The notes under the pieces: generated by a model
What the model was told of the DNA's origin: nothing
The model's input: the letters and a program-made list of their open reading frames with translations, nothing else
Database searches by the model: none
Source: an uncultured Bacteroidales bacterium
GTDB taxonomy: Bacteria > Bacteroidota > Bacteroidia > Bacteroidales > Muribaculaceae
Length of the DNA: 38,801 nt
Direction: 5' to 3'
NCBI GenBank assembly: GCA_947570265.1
Contig: CANOUR010000014.1
Span: forward strand, 1-38,801
Made by a program: the position numbers and the translations under genes
Part shown: in pieces, positions 1 through 5,553 of the stretch
Numbering within the stretch: the stretch's first letter is position 1
Layout: every line of letters begins with the position of its first letter

Positions 1-144
1 TCATTCGCCTCTGCATTGTGTTATCTTCTAATAGCTTGCAATGACCTTAAGCGCCAACACTATCGCTGGTGGCCTCCCGACTATCTTTCGTTTATGATTG
101 CTTATCAAAATATGAAACTACAGGTCATATGGTGCACGTACTGA
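1..144 (+). CDS. Possible 3' end of an unrecognised ORF cut by the window edge
   Basis: Frame 1 is open from the left edge for 47 codons and stops with TGA at 142-144. The visible peptide contains a hydrophobic stretch ending in LIAC followed by ND, which resembles a lipoprotein signal-peptidase II site, and then a Trp/Tyr/Pro-rich tail. No start is visible unless TTG at 16 is used. In AT-rich DNA an open frame of this length can easily arise by chance, so this may not be a gene. I do not recognise the product. Confidence 0.2.
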   Translation, partial: SFASALCYLLIACNDLKRQHYRWWPPDYLSFMIAYQNMKLQVIWCTY

Positions 145-168
145 AGATTGAAATTACGCTATACAAGT

Positions 169-456
169 TTAACCACCTGTATGTACGACAATCAACAGAT
201 ACACAATCAGTAGCAACCGTTCAAAAATTGAAATGACTTTTAGGTCAATTACTCTTTGTATAAACATGTGGTTTATTATACAGTATATCAGATAAACACA
301 CCAAAAAACAAGGTTGACGAAGACAAACTGCAACGGATCATACCAACCCCAATGAGTTGAATCTAGATAATAATAAATGACCAAAACAAATACGCCATAT
401 AAATATATATATGACCAAATAGTATCATCACGCCTGTATTCATAGTTTTCTCTCAT
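169..456 (-). CDS. Small three-helix membrane protein, paralogue A
   Basis: This 95-residue protein is unrecognised. It has three hydrophobic segments at about residues 13-31, 42-62 and 76-92. Between the second and third helices it carries Asn62-His63, Ile66, Arg68 and then D-x-K-V followed by IFERLL. The same signature is found in the 98-residue neighbour (570-866) and, weaker, in the 84-residue protein (1077-1331), so the three are tandem paralogues. It is the last gene of the minus-strand block that begins after the riboswitch candidate near 2250. There is no Shine-Dalgarno, and the upstream DNA is very AT-rich. Function is unknown. Clusters of small membrane proteins like this often include toxin-immunity genes, but no toxin is visible here. 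Confidence 0.7.
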   Translation of the reverse strand: MRENYEYRRDDTIWSYIYLYGVFVLVIYYYLDSTHWGWYDPLQFVFVNLVFWCVYLIYCIINHMFIQRVIDLKVISIFERLLLIVYLLIVVHTGG

Positions 457-569
457 TGTATGTGATATTTTAATATTGGTTAGCCACTATTAAACAACAT
501 TTTAAAATAATGTCATCTTGCTTTGTCAACGAAGCATAAAAAAATGTCTACTCATGCAGGTTTTATTCC

Positions 570-866
570 CTATACTATCTTATCATGATTTAAAAGCAAC
601 ATTAGCAACGTGACGAATAGTAATCGTTCGAAAATAAGAACGACTTTCTTGTCCACAAATCTAACAATAATCAAATGGTTTGTTATGCAATATAATGGAA
701 ATGCGCATAACACAAATAAAACTCCAGTTAAAGTACCCCATGGATAATTCCATAAATAGGCGGACTTAAGGCATAAATACGTTATTATACCAAAAAATCC
801 GTATAGGTATACGTATGCACAGATTCTATCGATTTGCGCAGATTCATTGTCTTCTATTTCCGCCAT
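570..866 (-). CDS. Small three-helix membrane protein, paralogue B
   Basis: This 98-residue protein has an acidic N-terminus and hydrophobic segments at about residues 17-33, 46-62 and 76-92. It matches paralogue A in the first helix (Y-x-YLYG-x-F), in YCI-x-NH at the end of helix 2 (Asn63-His64), and in R-x-VD-x-KV-x-x-IFERLL (Arg69 to Leu83). The 113-bp gap to paralogue A holds no evident gene or clean terminator. Just upstream lies the inverted-repeat element 879-1084, which separates it from paralogue C. Function is unknown; the conserved Asn-His and Arg/Glu residues at helix ends suggest a specific structural or functional role. Confidence 0.7.
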   Translation of the reverse strand: MAEIEDNESAQIDRICAYVYLYGFFGIITYLCLKSAYLWNYPWGTLTGVLFVLCAFPLYCITNHLIIVRFVDKKVVLIFERLLFVTLLMLLLNHDKIV

Positions 867-878
867 TATCTTTAATTT

Positions 879-1084
879 TTAAGTAGTTGGTTAAATTAAT
901 ACAATATGCTTTGGGATTTTTGATAGATTCTCATTCATTGAAAAGGGCGCGATGCGGGCATCGCAACCGATGAAAGAAAGGGAAATATCCAAAAATATCA
1001 AGCAGATTGTGTTCAAGCTTTATTCTAATACGATTATTCATTAATTTAAAATATTGTAGCGTCTTAATTTGAACAGCTACTTAA
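879..1084. repeat. Imperfect inverted-repeat element (MITE-like), left copy
   Basis: The element begins TTAAGTAG (879-886) and ends CTACTTAA (1077-1084). The outermost 24 bases of the two arms match at about 20 positions when one is reverse-complemented. Both arms carry TACAATAT a little further in, and the inside holds a hairpin (GCGATG 949-954 pairing with CATCGC 959-964). The last 45 bases before the terminal CTAC (1036-1080) match 38571-38615 at 39 of 45 positions, so this is a dispersed repeat family. It sits between two paralogous membrane-protein genes, and its right end contains the stop codon of the 84-residue gene. Confidence 0.65.
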
Positions 1085-1331
1085 CAAAAAAATAAATTGC
1101 GAATAGCACTGTTGCAAGAATGCCTTCTATAAAAACCATATATTTTTCAGAAAATGCAAACCGCACTATTGAGTGATTGACTATGATAAATACCTGATAC
1201 ATCAAGGTTACTAACATTATCGGGAGAATCGGATATGACAGCCGATACAATGAGTATCCAATCAACGCCATGGGATAGACAATTAGATACATCCATATAA
1301 CTAATTTGACGAAAACAAGCTTCAGATCCAT
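1077..1331 (-). CDS. Small membrane protein, paralogue C
   Basis: This 84-residue protein has three hydrophobic stretches at about residues 5-28, 33-51 and 65-82. It shares the NH-x-IVRF (Asn52 to Phe58), Lys63 and F-IE (67-69) pattern with the 98- and 95-residue proteins, so it is a more diverged paralogue. The start ATG lies 12 bases after the stop of the 132-residue gene, consistent with co-transcription. Its first codons (MDLK) and the preceding AGCG are repeated almost exactly at 1766-1784, where they begin a 13-codon mini-ORF. The TAG stop falls inside the end of the repeat element 879-1084, so the element's insertion may have trimmed or set the C-terminus. Function unknown. Confidence 0.65.
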   Translation of the reverse strand: MDLKLVFVKLVIWMYLIVYPMALIGYSLYRLSYPILPIMLVTLMYQVFIIVNHSIVRFAFSEKYMVFIEGILATVLFAIYFFVK

Positions 1332-1343
1332 CGCTTGCAGTAT

Positions 1344-1742
1344 TTAATGTTTTATTACAATTAAATCCCATAATACACAGAAAAGCCATCCGCCAAATAA
1401 TGAGCACACCATGAAAATTAAAGTTATCAATTTTCCACACCCTCCTCTATAATATTCCGCATTGGCAATAATACGCTCATATGCCTTCTTTCGTATAATA
1501 TAACAATGCCATACATAGGCGAGAGGTATATATAAACCAAGAATCGACGCTATCCATAATTCAAATGTAGGTATGCGATTTAATACATTCAATTTAAAAA
1601 ATAGAATAATGGTAATCTGGATAATCCCAGAAAGAAAAAAGAATGAAACCGCATTTTTTGCATCTCTCTCCGGAAACAGCTTACGCCCTACCATCCATGA
1701 ATATACATTGTAATAAATTGTATTAATAAAATTCTGAATCAT
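1344..1742 (-). CDS. Unrecognised three-helix membrane protein (132 residues)
   Basis: The predicted protein has an amphipathic, Tyr-rich N-terminus, then hydrophobic segments at about 32-50, 61-83 and 104-128. A basic loop (RKKAYER, about 84-90) lies between the last two. It does not carry the NH-x-x-I-x-R signature of the three paralogues. The ATG overlaps the TGA of an upstream 13-codon ORF as ATGA, a typical translational-coupling arrangement, which supports this start. The next gene starts 12 bases after its stop. It lies in the AT-rich block and I cannot assign a family with confidence. Similar short membrane proteins occur beside secreted toxins in Bacteroidales, but that link is only inference. 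Confidence 0.65.
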   Translation of the reverse strand: MIQNFINTIYYNVYSWMVGRKLFPERDAKNAVSFFFLSGIIQITIILFFKLNVLNRIPTFELWIASILGLYIPLAYVWHCYIIRKKAYERIIANAEYYRGGCGKLITLIFMVCSLFGGWLFCVLWDLIVIKH

Positions 1743-1780
1743 TGATCAATAACTTTGATATATAAAAACTTCAGATCCAT
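1739..1780 (-). pseudogene. 13-codon mini-ORF, likely truncated paralogue start or leader peptide
   Basis: ATG at 1780 opens MDLKFLYIKVIDQ and stops with TGA at 1741-1739; the stop overlaps the ATG of the 132-residue gene. The first four codons and the preceding AGCG are identical to the start of the 84-residue paralogue at 1331. The next residues are conservatively similar, with Lys at position 9 in both. It could be a decayed copy of the paralogue family now serving as a coupling leader, or a real leader peptide. Confidence 0.45.
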
Positions 1781-1812
1781 CGCTAATTTATTAAAATTGA
1801 TATTCTTTTCCG

Positions 1813-2016
1813 TTAGGAATTGCTTGAATTATGGATGACCATGAGGACACGCTCCGTCGAATGGCGCATCACGACATTTCTCACCGTATCGCCCGCACAC
1901 CTTATCAGCGTACCCATGACATCGGGCTGCAGCACATAGAGAGACTCCCGCACCTGACCGAAAATACCGCCACAGCACAGCCATAGCATCGCAACAAACA
2001 GCAAAAGCTTTCTCAT
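1813..2016 (-). CDS. Short secreted protein, possibly a truncated remnant
   Basis: This 67-residue ORF begins with a convincing signal peptide: a Lys/Arg start, a hydrophobic core rich in Leu and Trp, and a likely cleavage after FGQ near residue 21. Only about 45 residues remain afterwards, including DTVRNVVMRHSTERVLMV. That is short for a secreted Bacteroidales protein, so it may be the N-terminus of a longer protein truncated by rearrangement. It is the first gene downstream of the riboswitch candidate at 2132-2250, with a leader of about 115 nt after the B12 box. Its codons are more GC-rich than those of the membrane proteins downstream, which fits a core-genome remnant joined to an AT-rich insertion. 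Function unrecognised. Confidence 0.5.
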   Translation of the reverse strand: MRKLLLFVAMLWLCCGGIFGQVRESLYVLQPDVMGTLIRCAGDTVRNVVMRHSTERVLMVIHNSSNS

Positions 2017-2107
2017 ATAATGAGATATTAGTTATTGCGCCAAATATAGGAAATAAATTCTTTTTACGTAAAAATTTAGCCTAAATAATTAAAAAGTTTC
2101 AGGATGG

Positions 2108-2124
2108 CGGAGTTTTCGCCTCCG
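2108..2124 (-). terminator. Hairpin downstream of the riboswitch, possible expression platform
   Basis: CGGAG (2108-2112) pairs with CTCCG (2120-2124) around a 7-base loop. On the minus strand this hairpin follows the B12 box by about 10 nt, and a run of five T follows about 10 nt later. It could be a weak terminator or a ribosome-access switch; the T-run is too distant for a classical terminator. Confidence 0.3.
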
Positions 2125-2131
2125 AATTAAC

Positions 2132-2250
2132 ATCAGGCAGGTCTTTTGGCTTGTTTCTTCACCCCACTCGCCTTGCCTTCCCGTACTTTATATGACACCG
2201 GGAAAGTCAGCACTTGTCGGGATATTTTCAACCTCAGGGGTGCTGAATTT
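2132..2250 (-). promoter_or_regulatory. Cobalamin-type (B12-box) riboswitch candidate
   Basis: On the minus strand the 3' part reads CGGGAAGG, then GGGGTGAAG, then AAGCCAAAAGACCTGCC at about 2151-2135. This is close to the B12-box consensus AGCCAGGAGACCTGCC and to the GGGAAGG element that precedes it in Bacteroidetes cobalamin riboswitches. Upstream, CAGCAC/GTGCTG and TTCCCG/CGGGAA can pair, and GGTTGAAAATATCCC resembles the GGTGAAAATCC core. The 5' half deviates from the classic consensus, so it may be a variant class. Such RNAs normally control cobalamin uptake genes (btuB and partners) or B12-independent enzymes. None is present; the genes downstream are a short secreted protein and small membrane proteins. 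Confidence 0.65.
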
Positions 2251-2292
2251 GTTTCTTTTACGGCATCTCCCTCTCCGAACGCTTTTTTTGCT

Positions 2293-2300
2293 TAATTTTG
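2293..2300 (+). promoter_or_regulatory. Candidate -7 element for the GH3-family gene
   Basis: TAATTTTG matches the Bacteroidetes -7 consensus TAnnTTTG. No good TTTG lies 18-21 bp upstream, so the call is tentative. Transcription would start around 2305, shortly before the TTG start at 2320. Confidence 0.4.
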
Positions 2301-2319
2301 CAACTTAAAACTAACCTGC

Positions 2320-3852
2320 TTGTCACTGATCAATCTTACATCGTTGATGCGACCCGTGTTCCAGCCCCGGCTGCGCGCCGCCGCATCGTGGCGCGGACGC
2401 ACCGAGGAGGTGCAGCGTGCCGAGCTGGCGCGGATAGTGAAGATGGCACGCGACACCCAATGGGGACGCGAACACCGTTACCGGCACATAGGCAGTTACG
2501 AGGATTTCCGTCTGGCTGTGCCACGCACGGTGCCGTATGACAATGTGCGTCCGCTGGTGATGCGCATGATAGCCGGCGAACGCGATGTGCTGTGGCCCGG
2601 AGTGTGCCGGTCGTTCGCCCAGTCGTCGGGCACATCGGACGGCCGAAGCAAATATATACCCGTGACAGCCGAAAGCCTGCGGATGACGCACTACCGCGGC
2701 GCACGCCACTCGGTGGCGCACTATCTCGACAATGTGCCCGACAGCCGCATTTTCGACGGTCGCGCATTTATACTCGGCGGCAGTTTTGCCAACGAACTGA
2801 CACTGCCCGACGGTGTGAGAGTGGGTGACCTGTCGGCCAATCTGATCTACGACTTGCCCCGATGGGCTGAGCTGGCGAGAGTGCCGTCGCGGCGCATAGC
2901 CCTGATGGAGGACTGGAGCCGTAAGCTGCCGGCGCTGATCGAGTCGGCCGCGCGGCGCGACGACATCACCAATCTGAGCGGAGTGCCGTCGTGGTTTCTG
3001 ACGGTTGCCAAGGGGGTGCTCGAGCTGACGGGCGCCGCCACGCTCCATGACGTGTGGCCGCGCCTCGAGGTGTTTTTCCATGGCGGAATAGCATTCGGCC
3101 CCTACAGGGAACAATACCGGCGCATCACCGATAGCGGGCGCATGCACTATCTTGAGAACTATAATGCCTCGGAAGGATTTTTTGCCGTGCAGGACGACAT
3201 TTCATCGCCTGCGATGCTGATGCTGCTCGAAGCGGGTCAGTTCTTCGAGTTCATACCCGTGGCACAGGCCGAGGCCGACAATCCGGAAATAATTCCCGCA
3301 TGGCAGGTTGAAAGCGGGCGCACCTACGCGCTGGTGATAACGGCTGTCAACGGACTGTGCCGCTATCCGATCGGCGACACCGTGAGGATCGAGAGCACCG
3401 ATCCGCTGCGCATACGCGTGGCCGGGCGCACGAAGCATTTCATCAATGCTTTCGGCGAAGAACTGATGGTGCACAACGCCGATGCCGCTATCGCCGAGAC
3501 ATGCCGGTGCCTCGGTTGCGACGTGGCCAACTACACCGCCGCACCGGTCTATGCCGGCGACCGCACACGCGGCCGACACGAATGGCTCGTGGAGTTTGAA
3601 CGCGAACCGGCTTCTCTTGACCAATTCGCCGCAATGCTAGACGACGAACTGCAGCGACAAAACAGCGACTATCAGGCCAAGCGCACCGGCAATCTGTTTC
3701 TCGACCCGCTGACGGTGGTGAAAGCCCGGAGCGGTCTGTTCGACCGATGGCTTGCGTCGACCGGCAAGCTCGGCGGCCAGCGCAAAGTGCCACGCCTGTG
3801 CAACGACCGCCGTTTCATCGACCCGATGCTCGAGATTCAGCACAATCTCTGA
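2320..3852 (+). CDS. GH3-superfamily acyl-adenylating (auxin-responsive GH3-like) protein
   Basis: This 510-residue protein belongs to the GH3 family of the ANL (acyl-CoA synthetase-like) superfamily. In plants the family conjugates amino acids to acyl acids through an acyl-adenylate; the bacterial substrate is not known. The ATP-binding P-loop-like motif SSGTSDGRSKYIPVT is at residues 102-116, Y-N-A-S-E-G-F-F (281-288) is the second nucleotide-binding motif, and LCRYPIGDTVRI (346-357) and GRTKHFINAFGEEL (369-382) are the later ANL motifs. Length fits the bacterial family. I prefer the TTG start at 2320, because the residues before the first in-frame ATG (2347) resemble the usual N-terminus of Bacteroidales members; ATG 2347 is the alternative. 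It has no signal peptide and is presumably cytoplasmic. Confidence 0.85.
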   Translation: MSLINLTSLMRPVFQPRLRAAASWRGRTEEVQRAELARIVKMARDTQWGREHRYRHIGSYEDFRLAVPRTVPYDNVRPLVMRMIAGERDVLWPGVCRSFAQSSGTSDGRSKYIPVTAESLRMTHYRGARHSVAHYLDNVPDSRIFDGRAFILGGSFANELTLPDGVRVGDLSANLIYDLPRWAELARVPSRRIALMEDWSRKLPALIESAARRDDITNLSGVPSWFLTVAKGVLELTGAATLHDVWPRLEVFFHGGIAFGPYREQYRRITDSGRMHYLENYNASEGFFAVQDDISSPAMLMLLEAGQFFEFIPVAQAEADNPEIIPAWQVESGRTYALVITAVNGLCRYPIGDTVRIESTDPLRIRVAGRTKHFINAFGEELMVHNADAAIAETCRCLGCDVANYTAAPVYAGDRTRGRHEWLVEFEREPASLDQFAAMLDDELQRQNSDYQAKRTGNLFLDPLTVVKARSGLFDRWLASTGKLGGQRKVPRLCNDRRFIDPMLEIQHNL

Positions 3853-3876
3853 CTCAATCACACTGACAGTACAAAA

Positions 3877-4043
3877 TAAGTAGGATGTACAAATTAGTTA
3901 ATGCATTGCCTGCAGTATTATATGGCATGCTTTCAACCGGCTTTTCCGTTACAATGGCACCCCATTGCGCCATCAAAGCCATTTGAAATCCTACTCATAT
4001 TATACCACATTCAATACGATTACTAATTTATACATCCTACTTA
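3877..4043. repeat. 167-bp full-length palindromic element
   Basis: The left arm from 3877 (TAAGTAGGATGTA, then CAAATTAG) is mirrored by the right arm ending at 4043: the outer 13 bases are perfect, one mismatch follows, then 8 more match. The pairing continues inward with interruptions (GTATTATATG with GTATAATATG, TTTCAA, GGCTTT) to a central CAATGG (3952-3957) / CCATTG (3962-3967) stem around a 4-base loop. The symmetry centre (3960) is the exact middle of the element. It carries no ORF and looks like a non-autonomous mobile element (MITE). Its ends resemble those of 879-1084. It fills nearly the whole gap between the GH3-like gene and the alkaline phosphatase. Confidence 0.8.
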
Positions 4044-4050
4044 AAACGAA

Positions 4051-5460
4051 ATGAGAAATATACTACGCAAGGCACTGGCGGTTGTAGCCGGATGCGCGTT
4101 ATCGACCAGCGCATGGGCATCACACCCCGACTATGTGTTTCTGTTCATAGGCGACGGCATGGGCCCGGGACAGGTGATGACGGCACAAAACTATCTCCGC
4201 GCCGTCACCCAACGCCCCGACACAACCCTGCTCATGACCTCACTGCCCGTGACATCGCTCTGCACCACCTACAGCGCATCAAGCCCAGTGACCGACAGCG
4301 CGGCCGCCGGCACGGCGATAGCCACCGGCACCAAGACGCGCAACAACATGCTCGGCATGGCGTCAGACACCACCGCACTGCGCTCGATAGCACGTGATTT
4401 CCAGCAGCTGGGCTATGGCATCGGCCTTGTGACCAACGTTGCAGCCGACGACGCCACTCCGGCGGCATTCTATGCCAATGTGCCCGACCGCGGCATGTAC
4501 TACGAGATAGGCCGTCAAGCTGCCGAGAGCGGGTATGAGTTCATTGCCGGTGCAGGTCTGCGCGGATTTTCCAAGCAGGGTCAACCCACCGGTCTTGCAT
4601 CGCATTTCGACCGCTACAACGTGAAGATAGTCCACGGGCTCGACGAACTGGCACAGACCGACGCCAACAAGGTGGTGCTTCTCAGCCCCGACACCATACA
4701 CAACTACCGCATCAACTACGCTATCGAGGCACGCCAGGGCGATATGTCGCTGCCGTCGATGACGCGTGCCGCCATCGACCATATGATGCGTGTGCGCCCG
4801 CAACAGTTTTTCATGATGGTCGAAGGGGGCGCTATCGACCATGCCGGACATGCCAATGACGGAGCATCGGTGATCGGCGACGTGCTCGATTTCGACCGGG
4901 CGCTCCGCGAGGCCTACAACTTCTATCTGGCCTATCCCGAGCAGACGCTCATCGTCGTCACTGCCGACCACGAGACCGGCGGCATGTCGCTTGGCAACAA
5001 CGCCACAGGCTATTGGGCCAACACTGCCGTTCTGGCCAACCAGCATGTGTCGAAGGACACCTTCTCCGATCTGTGCAACAAACTGTCTGACCCCACGTGG
5101 GATGAAATGGAGCGCATGCTGCGCCGCGACTTCGGATTCTGGGATGCGATACCACTTACCGACAAGCAGACCTCTCTGCTCAAGGATATGTTCGACGCCA
5201 CATTCGTCACTCACTCGGCCAAAGGTCAGCAGGCACTCTATAACTATTACAATCCGTTTGCAGCCACAGTGTTCGATGTGATGGACAGCCATTCGGGCAT
5301 CGGGTGGACATCGATCAAGCACACGGGCAATCCGGTGCCGGTGTTTGCCGTAGGCGTAGGATCGGAGCTATTCTCGCCCATGAGCGACAACACCGAAATA
5401 TCGGCACGCATACGCGAGGCGTGCAAGAAATACCAGCATACACCGGTGATGATGCGATAA
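4051..5460 (+). CDS. phoA: Secreted alkaline phosphatase (PhoA family)
   Basis: This 469-residue protein has a signal peptide (cleavage likely after AWA, residues 21-23), so it should act in the periplasm, hydrolysing phosphomonoesters to phosphate. The metal and catalytic motifs of the alkaline phosphatase superfamily are present: FIGDGMG with Asp35 at 32-38, the nucleophile Ser83 in TDSAAAGTA, VEGGAIDHAGHAND (257-270) with zinc/magnesium ligands, TADHETGG (304-311), and a late HTGNPVPVFAVG histidine. Length fits the family. The ATG is only 7 bases after the palindromic element 3877-4043, so its leader or promoter must lie in or beyond that element. Phosphate control cannot be seen from the sequence. 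A strong hairpin follows the stop. Confidence 0.92.
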   Translation: MRNILRKALAVVAGCALSTSAWASHPDYVFLFIGDGMGPGQVMTAQNYLRAVTQRPDTTLLMTSLPVTSLCTTYSASSPVTDSAAAGTAIATGTKTRNNMLGMASDTTALRSIARDFQQLGYGIGLVTNVAADDATPAAFYANVPDRGMYYEIGRQAAESGYEFIAGAGLRGFSKQGQPTGLASHFDRYNVKIVHGLDELAQTDANKVVLLSPDTIHNYRINYAIEARQGDMSLPSMTRAAIDHMMRVRPQQFFMMVEGGAIDHAGHANDGASVIGDVLDFDRALREAYNFYLAYPEQTLIVVTADHETGGMSLGNNATGYWANTAVLANQHVSKDTFSDLCNKLSDPTWDEMERMLRRDFGFWDAIPLTDKQTSLLKDMFDATFVTHSAKGQQALYNYYNPFAATVFDVMDSHSGIGWTSIKHTGNPVPVFAVGVGSELFSPMSDNTEISARIREACKKYQHTPVMMR

Positions 5461-5482
5461 ACCGCAGAAGACACCTTTTTAC

Positions 5483-5530
5483 ACAGTCCGACCCCGCCTG
5501 TCCACATTGGACGAGGCGGGGTCGGACTGT
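5483..5530. terminator. Strong hairpin between convergent phoA and ftsZ
   Basis: ACAGTCCGACCCCGCC (5483-5498) is perfectly complementary to 5515-5530, a 16-bp GC-rich stem with a 16-base loop that can pair further. It lies midway between the two stops (5460 and 5554) and probably ends transcription in both directions. Neither side has a proper T-run, which is unusual for an intrinsic terminator. Confidence 0.7.
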
Positions 5531-5553
5531 ATATCGGGTGACGTATAAACGCG

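Noticed and set aside
169..1742. Toxin-immunity or phage-defence system
   Set aside because: No toxin, effector or nuclease gene is visible in the block, so only an unknown membrane-protein array can be claimed.
4363..5322. 319-codon open frame antisense to phoA
   Set aside because: phoA carries all metal and nucleophile motifs; this frame does not resemble a protein family.
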